64,000 bases of DNA, from the NCBI GenBank assembly GCA_000985875.1, contig CCRI01000002.1:310001-374000 (forward strand), read 5' to 3'. Made by a program: the position numbers and the translations under genes. Of the stretch, positions 1-8,473 are shown in pieces. The notes below the pieces were generated by a model that was not told the DNA's origin, made no database searches, and saw nothing but the letters and a program-made list of their open reading frames with translations. How positions within the stretch are numbered: the first letter of the stretch is position 1; each line of letters opens with the position of its first letter. The stretch comes from Neorhizobium galegae bv. officinalis (GTDB lineage Bacteria > Pseudomonadota > Alphaproteobacteria > Rhizobiales > Rhizobiaceae).

Positions 1-233
1 AGCGTCACGAAGGCGGCCGTCACGAACGTGTTCAGAAAGACACGCTGGTAGAGCGCTCCGGTCAGGACCTTCTGATAGTTGGCAAGCGAGACTTTCGGCT
101 CCGTGAAACTCATGATCGCCACTTCGGCAAGCGGCACGACGAAGAAGATGAGCATGTAGATGCCGAGCGGCGCCAGAAGCAGCCATGGCCAGATGTTCGT
201 CTTTTCCGTCAGTTTTGAAAGGCTGATGCCCAT
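1..233 (-). CDS. ABC transporter permease, N-terminal part (cut by window edge)
   Basis: The reading frame begins at the ATG ending at 233 (N-terminus MGISLSKLTEKTN) and runs off the window start, so only about 77 residues are visible. A short basic cytoplasmic N-terminus is followed by one clear membrane span (LLLAPLGIYMLIFFVVPLAE) and a periplasmic stretch, the usual beginning of a PotB/PotC-type (MetI superfamily) permease. It lies directly downstream of the polyamine-type binding protein gene at 332-1372 on the same strand and probably forms the channel for it. Substrate cannot be told. The rest of the transporter lies outside the window. Confidence 0.8.
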   Translation of the reverse strand, partial: MGISLSKLTEKTNIWPWLLLAPLGIYMLIFFVVPLAEVAIMSFTEPKVSLANYQKVLTGALYQRVFLNTFVTAAFVT

Positions 234-267
234 TGCCGTTCCCTTTTTATGGCAGGCAGGGTCGCTG

Positions 268-299
268 CGGCATCGCGCGGTCGTTCCCGCGCGATGCCG
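268..299 (-). promoter_or_regulatory. Intercistronic hairpin between binding protein and permease genes
   Basis: A perfect inverted repeat with 12-bp arms (CGGCATCGCGCG / CGCGCGATGCCG) and an 8-nt loop sits 33 bp beyond the stop of the binding protein gene and before the permease start. There is no T-tract, so it is more likely an mRNA-protecting or attenuating hairpin than a strong terminator. It would let the binding protein be made in excess over the membrane component. Similar hairpins follow several other binding protein genes in this window. Confidence 0.6.
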
Positions 300-331
300 G
301 CCAGCGGGTCGGGTTGATCCAGGAGAGCGGA

Positions 332-1372
332 TCAGCTCGCGACCCACTCCTCGAAACGTTCGGCGAGTTCCGCCGGGTCTATGCCCAAATTCGCCATGTC
401 CTGCTCGAAGGTCAGCTTGTAGTTATCCGGCGAGGTCGGCATGCGCTTGGCATCCGCCGGATCGACGAACTGGTTGGAGGCCGGGTTCAGTGCGCCGTAG
501 TCCGCAGCCTTGGAGAAGCCGGCGAGCGGCTTGGCGCTGGTCGCGAATTCGACGAATTTCCTGGCGTTCTCGAGGTTCGGGGTCTTCTTGGCGACAACCC
601 AATAGGCGCGCTCGATCTCGCCCTGGTTCCAGGTCATGGCCACCGGCGCGCCCGCCTTTTCGGCCTCGAAATACCGGCCGTGCCAAATGCCGATCATGTC
701 GATCTCCCCGTCCCGCAGGATCTGCGTCGACTGGGCGCCGGCAGTCCACCAGACGCGGATATGCGGCTTGATCTTGTCGAGCGACTTGAAGGCCCGGTCC
801 ACGTCGAGCGGATAGAGATCCTTGACCGCGACACCGTCGGCCAGAAGCGCGATCGGGATGACGCGCGACGCATAACGCTGCAGCGACCGTCCGCCGGGGA
901 ATTTCTCGACGTTCCAGAAATCGGCCCAGGTCTTCGGGCTTTCCTTATATTTGTCCTTGCGCCAGGCCATGATGGTGGCAAACGCATGCGAAGCAACGCC
1001 GTTTTCGAAGAGGCCGCCTTTGTATGGCTCCTTCAGCGCTTCGATGATGCCGGCCTGATTGGCCCGCACCAGCTCGCCGCCGCCAAGCGTGGTGACGTCG
1101 AACTCGTAGGTGCCCGTCTTCACCTGCTGGGCGAGCTTGGCAAAGGAGACCGGAGAGACGGTCTTCACCTGGATGCCGGTTTCAGCGGTGAAGGGGTCGA
1201 TGAGATGGGCCTTTGCGGCAGCCTCCCACGGACCGCCCCAGGTGTTGACGTAGAGGATCTTCTCCTGCGCGCGAACGAGATAGGGAGCGGCAAGCGAGGC
1301 GGTGATCGCAGCGCCGGCCGTCTTCAGGAAACGGCGGCGGTCAGGCATGAGAAATGTCTTCATTCCGGTCAT
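332..1372 (-). CDS. ABC transporter periplasmic substrate-binding protein, PotD/polyamine type
   Basis: 346 residues. The N-terminus carries a twin-arginine signal (PDRRRFLKTAG, then a hydrophobic stretch ending near AQE), so export through Tat is likely. The mature part is a family 1 solute-binding protein of the spermidine/putrescine/opine group (NTWGGPWEAAAK near the start; EIDMIGIWHGRY in the middle). The start at 1372 has a GAGGAG ribosome site. It follows the M19 peptidase gene by 15 bp and precedes the permease at the window edge. It resembles the two binding proteins at 51987-54304 but is clearly diverged from them. The ligand is unknown; the neighbouring peptidase-like gene suggests an amino acid or peptide-derived compound. 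Confidence 0.85.
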   Translation of the reverse strand: MTGMKTFLMPDRRRFLKTAGAAITASLAAPYLVRAQEKILYVNTWGGPWEAAAKAHLIDPFTAETGIQVKTVSPVSFAKLAQQVKTGTYEFDVTTLGGGELVRANQAGIIEALKEPYKGGLFENGVASHAFATIMAWRKDKYKESPKTWADFWNVEKFPGGRSLQRYASRVIPIALLADGVAVKDLYPLDVDRAFKSLDKIKPHIRVWWTAGAQSTQILRDGEIDMIGIWHGRYFEAEKAGAPVAMTWNQGEIERAYWVVAKKTPNLENARKFVEFATSAKPLAGFSKAADYGALNPASNQFVDPADAKRMPTSPDNYKLTFEQDMANLGIDPAELAERFEEWVAS

Positions 1373-1387
1373 TGCAGTTCTCCTCTT

Positions 1388-2359
1388 TTATGATTTTCTG
1401 AAAGTGGCTTCATAGAGCCGCAGCCAGTTCCCGTGGGTGATCTTCGCGACTTCTTCCTTCGAGAAGCCGACGGCGCTGAGACCGTCCGGGAGCACCCTGA
1501 TATCCTCGACCTTCTGGAACCATTCCGGCGGCGCGGCCTTGAGCGGCTTGCCGGCGGCGCTCGCTCCATAATCCTCGCCACGGGTCCAACGGCCCTTGCG
1601 CATCCAGGCATAGTCCGGGGCGGTGAAATTGTGACTCTTGTCGGTGCCGATCGCGACGGAATCGATGCCGGCAATATCGACCGTGCGGGCGACCATCGTG
1701 CACCAGGCCTCGATCGAGGCGCAGTACTCGTCGCCGGTGATGTTGCGGTAGGCCGCGCAGCCGATCACGCCGCCGGTATCCTTCAGCGCCCGGATGACGT
1801 CATCCGACTTGTTGCGCTTGTGCATGAACAGCGACTGGGCATTGGCATGGGTAACGGCAATCGGCTTTTCGGAGACCTTGATCGCATCGAGCGTCGTGCG
1901 GTCTCCGACATGGCTGCAGTCAACCAGGATGCCGGCCGCGTTCATCTCGCGCACCACTTCCTTCCCGAAGCGGGCAAGGCCCGAATCCTCGGCCTCATAA
2001 CAGGAGCCGCCGAGTTCGTTCTGGTTGTTATAGGTGAGCTGCACGACACGCACGCCGAGTTCGGCGAACATCTCGACAAAGCGGATGCGACCTTCGAACA
2101 GGTTGCTGTTCTGAAAGCCCATGATGATCGCAAGCTTGCCGGCATCGGAAATGCGGGTGATGTCCCCGGCCGTCCGTGCGATCTCGGCGATGTCGGAATT
2201 GTCGCCGACCAGATCGCGCCAACGGCCGATCGAATCGAGCGATTCCACCGTGCCTTCCCAGAAGCCGCAGGTGTTGACGACGCCGCCAACCGTTCCCTTC
2301 AGCAGAGTTTCAAAGGCGGCGCGATCGAAATGCCCGCATTGCAAACCATCGATGATCAT
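1388..2359 (-). CDS. Divergent membrane dipeptidase (peptidase M19 family) protein
   Basis: 323 residues of the renal dipeptidase/M19 TIM-barrel amidohydrolase family. Recognisable family positions are DCSHVGDRT, the following PIAVTHANA, GIDSVAIGTD and the C-terminal THGNWLRL (family form GGNxLR). Two features are unusual: the usual N-terminal DGHND metal motif is replaced by DGLQCGHFD, and the metal-bridging Glu region (usually GxEG) reads IMGFQNSN. It may therefore not be a classical dipeptidase. The start overlaps the stop of the preceding gene by ATGA, indicating translational coupling. Family membership is firm; substrate is unknown. Confidence 0.8.
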   Translation of the reverse strand: MIIDGLQCGHFDRAAFETLLKGTVGGVVNTCGFWEGTVESLDSIGRWRDLVGDNSDIAEIARTAGDITRISDAGKLAIIMGFQNSNLFEGRIRFVEMFAELGVRVVQLTYNNQNELGGSCYEAEDSGLARFGKEVVREMNAAGILVDCSHVGDRTTLDAIKVSEKPIAVTHANAQSLFMHKRNKSDDVIRALKDTGGVIGCAAYRNITGDEYCASIEAWCTMVARTVDIAGIDSVAIGTDKSHNFTAPDYAWMRKGRWTRGEDYGASAAGKPLKAAPPEWFQKVEDIRVLPDGLSAVGFSKEEVAKITHGNWLRLYEATFRKS

Positions 2360-3093
2360 GATCTTGCGCTTTCCTTCTGGCGTTCTGCCTTTTCGCGTTC
2401 CGAGAGCTTGGACGACAGGAACGACACGTCGGTCTCGTCGTCATTGTCCTTGCGGCCGATGACGGTACCGTCCTCGTTGACGATCATTGGGCCGGCGTGG
2501 CGGCGCGAGACGATGCTGTCCGTCGCGAGTGCCTGCTTTGCCAGGTGGTAGATGCGCCACCAGAGGTCGGTCTCGATCTCGGCGCCGTTTTCCAGAAGCG
2601 ACCAGAGGAGAGGATCATCTTTACGGACGTCGCCGGTGACAGCGGCCGGAACGGCCTTCAGCACGTTGCCGGACACGGAGATCGAAAGCCCCGACCGACC
2701 GCCGAAACGCGCAGCAATGGCAAGTTCCTCGGCATCTATCGTCCGCGTCACGGTCAGTTCCGCCGAACCGAAACGTTCCGTGAGTTCGCCCAGAAGATCG
2801 ATTGCGGTCGGCAACACGAACCAGGCGTGTTCGCCGCAAGCGTCGAGCGTCATGCGGTTGTCGGCTTCGGAGGCAATCACGATACGGGCGGGAGCCGCTG
2901 ACTTGAAGCTCTCAAACCGCTGTTCGAACAGCTTGAAACCGCCGAGACCGAGTTTCTGCGAATACATCGGAATGTCGCAGACCGTCAGGAAAAAGCCCTT
3001 GGGCAGGCTGCTCAGCGAGAAGATCCGTTCGGACATCAGCCGCATTTCGCGGGGCATGACGCGCATGGAAGAAGAAAAATGCGAGGAGATCAT
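2356..3093 (-). CDS. Uncharacterised conserved protein (245 aa)
   Basis: I do not recognise a named domain with confidence. The protein appears soluble, without a signal peptide, and ends in a charged tail. The C-terminal third has a Trp-rich stretch (LLWSLLENGAEIETDLWWRI) and a sequence SRRHAGPMIVNEDGTVIG. Both ends are coupled by 4-bp ATGA overlaps, with the 569-residue gene upstream and the M19 gene downstream, so it is firmly part of the IclR-led operon and probably acts with those products. An internal Met (at MPREMRLMSERIF) could also serve as start, but the ATGA overlap favours 3093. Confidence 0.7.
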   Translation of the reverse strand: MISSHFSSSMRVMPREMRLMSERIFSLSSLPKGFFLTVCDIPMYSQKLGLGGFKLFEQRFESFKSAAPARIVIASEADNRMTLDACGEHAWFVLPTAIDLLGELTERFGSAELTVTRTIDAEELAIAARFGGRSGLSISVSGNVLKAVPAAVTGDVRKDDPLLWSLLENGAEIETDLWWRIYHLAKQALATDSIVSRRHAGPMIVNEDGTVIGRKDNDDETDVSFLSSKLSEREKAERQKESARS

Positions 3094-4799
3094 AGGACAG
3101 GTTCCGCCGGGTAATACCAGGTGCCGGTGTAGCCGGCGCGCAGATCGTCTGGGGTCGGTGCGCCGTGATAAAGCACACCGCGCAGGTTGCGGCTGAGGAA
3201 GTCACGGGTCTTGTCGATGCCGTGGATGCCGACATTCATCAGCCGCACGAGGTCGATCGGCACGAAAGCCTCCGCGTTGATATTGGCATGGGGCGTGTGA
3301 TAGCCCTGCCCGCGCAGGCTCTGGATGCGCGCCGCCATGTAGCGATGTTCGGGATGCCTCATCAGGAAGCGGGCGATGCTGAGCGAAGCCGCCGCCTTCC
3401 CGAGATCGGCAAAAAGGGACTGGATGTTGCCGCAGACATCGAGGCCGAGATCGAGCGCATCGGGGACTTCCTCGCGGGCGCCGCGGCGTGGCTCTTCTGC
3501 CGTCTCGGACTTGTACCAGACATATTTATAGGCGTCGGGACTGGCCATGTCGGTGTCGAGCGCCCACCGGTATTCGTCACTGATGAGTGCCATCAGGCTG
3601 CCTACGGTCTCGGCCGGCGAAACGCTGAACTCGTCAGGGCCATCAATCGCGGCTAGGAGCCTATCGGCCTCTTCCGGCACCAGCTCGATCATCAACGACA
3701 GGAGTGTTTCGAAGGCCTCGGGGATGAGATTGGCTTCGAATCCGGCAGCAAGTACATCAAGCGGGAAATCCGTCGCATGGCCGAACACCGTTCCGCTGCG
3801 GCGGAATTCTTCGAGTGCTGCCATGACCTTTTCGAGGTCGGCCGACACGTCAGCGCTCGACGCAAATGTCTCGTAGACCATCTGGTCCTGTTTGCGGAAC
3901 ACTGTTGCCTGGCGGAGAAGTTCGAGCAGCCGGGCGATGCGGGGATCCGACGCGGCGAGCCTCAGCGCGCGGGCCATCGCAATCGCGCCCTCGCGGGCAG
4001 ACAGAAGCCCGTCGATCAGACGCGGATGTTTGTGGACGAAGAAGATGAGGCCGAGCGCTGAACCGTTGCCGACGCCGATATAGCGGCGGAGCTGCGGGTC
4101 GAGGCGCACTGCCTTGTCCGATTTCCTTGCGGCGAGATGTTCGACGAGATCGCAGGAGAACTCGCGCATCAGGTAGGCGGTCAGCAACTGCGCCTGCAGG
4201 ACACCACCGAGCGCGTGACGGGACCCGAGCGACGGGAAGGAGCGCGTCCCGAACGTGCCGTTGCCGTCGAGGCCGGTATTGCGCATCAGGTAGCAGACCT
4301 TGGAAAGATCGGCGACCAAGGGCTGACGGCCCTCTGCAAGCGCTTCGAGCGTCTGGTCGAAGACCCGCATCGACCGGTTTGAGCGGCACCAGATGAGCGT
4401 GCCGGCGGTCGCCCGGCCCGTATAGAGCTTCGGAATCTCCCGACGCGCCGTTTCGATCTCCACCTCGGTCGCCGGTCCTTCGATCAGCGCTCCCATCATA
4501 TCCCAGGCCTGGCCGATGATACGCCCGGTGCGGGCCGTCCGGCTCGGCGGGCGGGAAAAGCCGATGAACGAGAATTCCTGGTCCGGCGCCTTGATGGAGT
4601 AAACCACGGTGCCTTCGGCGTTTTCGTCCACGTCGAAAAGCACATTGGAAATGTCCCAGCGCTCGCGGATCATCTTGTTCATGAAGGCGCGTGTGCCGCT
4701 GAGCCGGCTCGGCTGGATTGCCGCCAGCCGCGAGGTCTTCATCACCTCGTGATCTGGACGCGGCTGTGGCATGGCCACCTGTTCGGAAGTCGCGGTCAT
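3090..4799 (-). CDS. Uncharacterised conserved protein (569 aa)
   Basis: The open frame extends upstream to 4922, but the ATG at 4799 (MTATSEQVAMPQ) has an AGGGAGAA ribosome site and starts 5 bp after the iclR stop, so 569 residues is preferred. No signal peptide or membrane span is evident. It looks like a cytosolic, mixed alpha/beta enzyme-sized protein with conserved-looking patches (GNGTFGTRSFPSLGSR, YIGVGNGSALGL, GYHTPHANINAEAF) that I cannot assign to a known family. It is translationally coupled to the next unknown gene. Context (IclR regulator, M19-type hydrolase, ABC importer) suggests a role in using an imported amino-acid-like compound, which is inference only. Confidence 0.7.
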   Translation of the reverse strand: MTATSEQVAMPQPRPDHEVMKTSRLAAIQPSRLSGTRAFMNKMIRERWDISNVLFDVDENAEGTVVYSIKAPDQEFSFIGFSRPPSRTARTGRIIGQAWDMMGALIEGPATEVEIETARREIPKLYTGRATAGTLIWCRSNRSMRVFDQTLEALAEGRQPLVADLSKVCYLMRNTGLDGNGTFGTRSFPSLGSRHALGGVLQAQLLTAYLMREFSCDLVEHLAARKSDKAVRLDPQLRRYIGVGNGSALGLIFFVHKHPRLIDGLLSAREGAIAMARALRLAASDPRIARLLELLRQATVFRKQDQMVYETFASSADVSADLEKVMAALEEFRRSGTVFGHATDFPLDVLAAGFEANLIPEAFETLLSLMIELVPEEADRLLAAIDGPDEFSVSPAETVGSLMALISDEYRWALDTDMASPDAYKYVWYKSETAEEPRRGAREEVPDALDLGLDVCGNIQSLFADLGKAAASLSIARFLMRHPEHRYMAARIQSLRGQGYHTPHANINAEAFVPIDLVRLMNVGIHGIDKTRDFLSRNLRGVLYHGAPTPDDLRAGYTGTWYYPAEPVL

Positions 4800-4804
4800 C
4801 ACCG

Positions 4805-5563
4805 TCAACGTTCTCCCTGCTGCATTTTCGTGATGGTGCGGGCGGTTTCGAGAAGCGGCTCGCGGAAGCTTTCGAGGTCGAAACGCATCTCCGGCATGAC
4901 CAGCGAGATCGTCGACGTGCACTTGCCATGGAGATCGAAGATCGGTGCGGCGATGGCGACAACGCCGCTATCGGTATAGCCGCTCGACAAGGCGTAACCA
5001 TTGGCCCGCGCCTCCACCAGAAGCTCTTCCGAAGCCAGCGGTTCGCCGCTCTCCTTCAGGCGGGCGAGCGTCACTTCGTCTGCGAAGGCGGTCAGGACGC
5101 GGCCGGATGCGGAACCCTCGAGCGACATGGTCGTGCCGATCTTCTGTTCCGCGCGCAGCACGCTTTCGGATTCGACGCGCGAGACGATGCATGGCAACCC
5201 CCGATCGAGCACCGCCAGCGACGCTGTTTCCTTCACCCGATGAACCAGCATTTCGATGATCGGCTGGATCCGCGTCCCAAGATTTGCCTGCTCCATGGCT
5301 GCCGCTGCAAGCCGGCAGGCGTGCATCGAGAGGCGGTAGCGCATCTCCTGATCCTGCTCAACCCAGCCCGCTTCGATCAACGTCAACAGCCGCTGGTAGG
5401 CGGTCGGCCGCGAAAGCTCCATGGCCAACGCGATCTCGGGCAGCTTCATGCCGCGAGCGCTCGATGCCAGCACGTCCAGCACCGCCATGGTCTTCAGAAC
5501 CGTCGAAAGTGGGCGAACCCCGCCGCCTTCCTCTTGTATTCTATTTGAATATACTGTATCCAT
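4805..5563 (-). CDS. IclR family transcriptional regulator
   Basis: 252 residues: an N-terminal winged helix at about 18-80 (LSTVLKTMAVLDVLA, LPEIALAMELSRPTAYQRLL) and a C-terminal effector-binding IclR domain (SLEGSASGRVLTAFAD; ISLVMPEMRFD). It is the first gene of a minus-strand operon with two unknown proteins, an M19 protein and an ABC importer, and most likely controls that operon in response to its substrate. A direct repeat TATATTCGA/TATATTCAA spans its start region and could be an autoregulatory site. The ribosome site is weak. The regulator is conventional in length. Confidence 0.9.
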   Translation of the reverse strand: MDTVYSNRIQEEGGGVRPLSTVLKTMAVLDVLASSARGMKLPEIALAMELSRPTAYQRLLTLIEAGWVEQDQEMRYRLSMHACRLAAAAMEQANLGTRIQPIIEMLVHRVKETASLAVLDRGLPCIVSRVESESVLRAEQKIGTTMSLEGSASGRVLTAFADEVTLARLKESGEPLASEELLVEARANGYALSSGYTDSGVVAIAAPIFDLHGKCTSTISLVMPEMRFDLESFREPLLETARTITKMQQGER

Positions 5564-5924
5564 GTCGAATATAATCCGGCCGTCATTGATTTATGTCAAT
5601 CGCGCCGGAGGCGATTGCGCGCAAAAAACGGCATGCTCACCACTAAGGGGCTGAGGGTGTTTGGATTTTTTTACGATGAATTCAGCGCGCCGCAGTCTTG
5701 GGCATGACCGGTGACATAAATCCGCAGCCTTGACGTGCATCGGTCTTCGAGGAAGGATTTCATGGCTGCTGGTGGGCTGCCACCCGTCGTTATTCTTTGG
5801 GAACCATGCGGACTCACCCGGATGTGAGCAAAATATTCGCATTTGCCGCCTTTATTCGCGGTTTTCTTTCAATCGCCGCGTCCTATTTTCTGGCATCTAG
5901 TCGCCAGCAAGCACTGCTGAAAGG
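5564..5924. other. Divergent intergenic region (361 bp) with an inverted repeat
   Basis: This stretch separates iclR (minus) from the cystine-type transporter (plus) and should hold both promoters. It contains a perfect inverted repeat with 7-bp arms CAATCGC/GCGATTG and a 7-nt spacer at 5597-5617, 34 bp upstream of the iclR start, a plausible operator. A short minus-strand frame at 5591-5842 has no ribosome site or recognisable product and I do not call it a gene. Confidence 0.4.
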
Positions 5925-6707
5925 ATGACCCAAATGTTCCGGCTGAAAACCATTATCGCCGCGGCCCTTATTCACGCGGCGGCCCTTACGCCGTCTCTCG
6001 CCGGTGAAAATCTCGCTGCCATCAAATCCTCCGGTCTCTTCAAGTTCGGCACGGAGGGAACTTACGCACCGTTCACCTTCCATGACGCAAGCGGCAAACT
6101 CGTTGGTTTCGACGTGGAGATCGGGCAGGCCGTTGCCGCGAAAATCGGCGTCAAGGCCGAGTTCCTGGAAGGCAAGTGGGATGGCCTTATCGCGGGCCTC
6201 GACGCCAAGCGTTACGACGCCGTCATAAACCAGGTCGGCATCACCGAAGCTCGCAAGCAGAAGTACGATTTCTCCGAGCCCTACATCGCTTCCAAGGCTG
6301 TACTGATCGTTCGCCAGGACAACAGCGACATCAAGGGCTTCGCAGATCTCAAGGGCAAGAAATCCGCTCAGTCGCTGACCAGCAACTTCGGGACGATCGC
6401 CCAACAGGCGGGCGCCGAACTTGTGGGCACGGACGGGTTCGACCAGTCGATCCAGCTTGTGCTGACACGCCGCGCCGACGCGACGATCAATGACAGCCTC
6501 TCCTTCCTGGATTTCAAGAAGCAGAAGCCCGACGCGCCGGTAAAGATCGCAGCCCAGCAGGACAATGCCGATTATTCCGGCATCATCATCCGCAAGGGCG
6601 AACCGGAACTGCTTGAAGCGATCAACAAGGCCCTGGCGGACATCAAGGCCGACGGCACCTATCAGAAGATCTCGGACAAGTATTTCGGACAGGACGTCTC
6701 GAAGTAG
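5925..6707 (+). CDS. Amino acid ABC transporter binding protein, cystine type (TcyJ/FliY-like)
   Basis: 260 residues with a Sec signal peptide (cleavage near SLAGEN). It is a family 3 solute-binding protein, with the signature LFKFGTEGTYAPFTF followed by LVGFDVEIGQAVA and DAVINQVGITEARKQKYDFS, which is close to E. coli TcyJ. The end matches the family end (KISDKYFGQDVSK). The gene is the first of three with a TcyL-like permease and a TcyN-like ATPase, so cystine or a related sulfur amino acid is the likely ligand. A hairpin with a T-tract follows the stop codon. Confidence 0.85.
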   Translation: MTQMFRLKTIIAAALIHAAALTPSLAGENLAAIKSSGLFKFGTEGTYAPFTFHDASGKLVGFDVEIGQAVAAKIGVKAEFLEGKWDGLIAGLDAKRYDAVINQVGITEARKQKYDFSEPYIASKAVLIVRQDNSDIKGFADLKGKKSAQSLTSNFGTIAQQAGAELVGTDGFDQSIQLVLTRRADATINDSLSFLDFKKQKPDAPVKIAAQQDNADYSGIIIRKGEPELLEAINKALADIKADGTYQKISDKYFGQDVSK

Positions 6708-6738
6708 GTGTCAGGTCGTTCCTGAATGCATGAATCCA

Positions 6739-6770
6739 GCGTCCGGCGCCTGCGCCGGACGCGTCATTTT
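6739..6770 (+). terminator. Hairpin with T-tract between binding protein and permease genes (attenuator)
   Basis: An 11-bp perfect stem (GCGTCCGGCGC / GCGCCGGACGC, 2 bases between the arms) is followed by GTCATTTTT. It lies between the binding protein stop (6707) and the permease start (6784). It has the form of an intrinsic terminator but the downstream genes continue, so it probably acts as a partial terminator that raises the ratio of binding protein to membrane components. Confidence 0.65.
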
Positions 6771-6783
6771 TGAGGATCACACC

Positions 6784-7464
6784 GTGCCGCACTGGCTTCA
6801 ATTGATGTCGGATTCACTTCCGACCCTCCTATGGGCGGGCATCCGCTTTACGGTTCCGTTGACATTGCTGTCCTTCCTGTTCGGCCTCATCCTCGGCCTG
6901 ATCACGGCGGTCACGCGACTGTTCGGCCCGGCACCGCTTGCGCTGATTGCCCGCTTTTACGTCTGGGTGATCCGCGGCACGCCGCTGCTTGTGCAGCTTT
7001 TCGTGATCTTTTATGGCCTGCCGAGCATCGGCATCCTGCTCGACGCCTTCCCCGCCGCGCTGATCGGTTTTACCCTGAATATCGGCGCCTACAGTTCCGA
7101 AATCATTCGCGCCGTCATCTCCTCGGTTCCGAAGGGGCAGTGGGAAGCGGCCTATTCGATCGGCATGTCGTGGCGCCAGGCGATGAGCCGCACCATCCTG
7201 CCGCAGGCGGCGCGCGTCGCCGTGCCGCCGCTATCGAACACCTTCATCTCGTTGGTCAAGGACACCTCACTCGCTGCGGCGATCACCGTGCCGGAACTCT
7301 TCCAGGCCGCCCAGCGGATCGTCGCGACGACCTATGAGCCGCTCATCCTCTATATCGAGGCGGCCCTGATCTATCTGGTCTTGAGTTCGGTACTGTCGTC
7401 GCTGCAGAACAGGCTGGAAAAGCGCTTCGCCCGATATGGCGGCATGCTGGAGTCAAACCGATGA
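6784..7464 (+). CDS. Amino acid ABC transporter permease, cystine type (TcyL-like)
   Basis: The start is taken as the GTG at 6784 (VPHWLQLMSDSLPTLL), 6 nt after a GAGGAT ribosome site; the frame stays open further upstream but that part overlaps the binding protein gene. This gives 226 residues. It is a HisM/GlnP-type permease with about five membrane spans. Recognisable parts are FYVWVIRGTPLLVQLFVIFYGLP and the EAA loop SVPKGQWEAAYSIGMSWRQ followed by LPQAARVAVPPLSNTFI, which closely follow E. coli TcyL. The stop overlaps the ATPase start (ATGA). Confidence 0.88.
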   Translation: MPHWLQLMSDSLPTLLWAGIRFTVPLTLLSFLFGLILGLITAVTRLFGPAPLALIARFYVWVIRGTPLLVQLFVIFYGLPSIGILLDAFPAALIGFTLNIGAYSSEIIRAVISSVPKGQWEAAYSIGMSWRQAMSRTILPQAARVAVPPLSNTFISLVKDTSLAAAITVPELFQAAQRIVATTYEPLILYIEAALIYLVLSSVLSSLQNRLEKRFARYGGMLESNR

Positions 7465-8222
7465 TCGAGCTTTCCAACATCGAAAAGCGTTTCGGCGATG
7501 CGGTCATCCTGAAGGACATCAGCCTCAACATTCCCGAGGGAAGCGTGACCGCGCTTATCGGTCCTTCGGGCGGCGGCAAGAGCACGCTGCTGCGCTGCAT
7601 CAATCTCCTCGAGATACCCACAGCCGGCTCCGTCCGCATCGGCGACGAAAAGCTGGATTTCGAGCCCGGCATGAAGATCGGCTGGAAATCGATCCAGGCA
7701 ATCCGGCGTCAGACCGGCATGGTTTTCCAGAATTTCCAGCTCTTTCCGCATCGAACCGCAATCGAAAACGTCATGGAAGGGCTGACGACGGTTCTCAAGT
7801 GGCCGCGCGAAAAGGCGCATAACCGCGCCAGCGAACTGCTCACCAAGGTGGGAATGGCGCATAAGACAGATGCCTGGCCGTCAGAGCTTTCCGGCGGGCA
7901 ACAGCAACGGGTGGCGATCGCCCGCGCACTCGCGCCTTCGCCCCGGGTTCTTCTCTGCGACGAACCGACCTCGGCTCTCGATCCAGAACTGTCCGCCGAG
8001 GTCGTCGATGTGCTCGGACGGCTCGCAGCCGAGGGAACGACGATGGTGATGGCGACGCACGACCTGCGCCTTGCCTCGCGGATCGCCAATCACGTGGTTT
8101 TCCTCGAGAGCGGAAAAGTGGTCGAGTCCGGCAGCGCGCAAGCAATCTTTGGCGATCCGAGACAGGAACGTACCAAGAGCTTCATCTCGTCGATCAACGC
8201 GGCGCAGACGACACATATCTAA
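7461..8222 (+). CDS. Amino acid ABC transporter ATP-binding protein (TcyN/GlnQ-like)
   Basis: 253 residues. Walker A GPSGGGKST, Q-loop VFQNFQLFPH, signature LSGGQQQRVAIARAL, Walker B VLLCDEPTSALDP and the switch MATHDLRLA are all present. The polar amino acid uptake type is clear. It is translationally coupled to the permease and closes the three-gene cystine-type importer. Immediately after its stop the sequence turns into gene remnants, so the 3' boundary of the operon coincides with a rearrangement junction. Confidence 0.9.
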   Translation: MIELSNIEKRFGDAVILKDISLNIPEGSVTALIGPSGGGKSTLLRCINLLEIPTAGSVRIGDEKLDFEPGMKIGWKSIQAIRRQTGMVFQNFQLFPHRTAIENVMEGLTTVLKWPREKAHNRASELLTKVGMAHKTDAWPSELSGGQQQRVAIARALAPSPRVLLCDEPTSALDPELSAEVVDVLGRLAAEGTTMVMATHDLRLASRIANHVVFLESGKVVESGSAQAIFGDPRQERTKSFISSINAAQTTHI

Positions 8223-8473
8223 GCGTCACTCCCGGACGCGGACCGGTGTTTAACGACGCAGACCTGCCGGTGGCCGCCGCACTTGAGGGTTTCGGCATCC
8301 TCTACATCCTGGAGGATCTGGTGGCGGCGCCGATTGCCGACGGCCGTCTGGTCCGTCTGCTGGAGCCGTGGTGCGAGCCGTTCGCCGGCTATCAGCTCTA
8401 CTACCCCGATCGAAGCGGGACGACTGCCTTCGAACTGTTCAAGCAGACGCTCCGCGAAAGCAGGGCCGCTTGA
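8222..8473 (+). pseudogene. LysR-family regulator, C-terminal fragment
   Basis: Only the last ~83 codons of a LysR effector-binding domain remain: VFNDADLPVAAALEGFGILY, then LVAAPIADGRLVRLLEPWC and YYPDRSG, ending at the usual family C-terminus. There is no DNA-binding domain; the preceding sequence is the end of the ABC ATPase gene. The apparent GTG start at 8246 is internal to the conserved domain and has no convincing ribosome site. It is a deletion remnant and is unlikely to function. Confidence 0.7.

Noticed and set aside
3850..5001. A 383-codon minus-strand open frame
   Set aside because: Shadow of the 569-residue gene and iclR in another frame, with Arg/Pro/Ser-rich translation.
5591..5842. 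83-codon minus-strand frame between iclR and the cystine-type operon
   Set aside because: No ribosome site, no family resemblance and it lies in the divergent promoter region.
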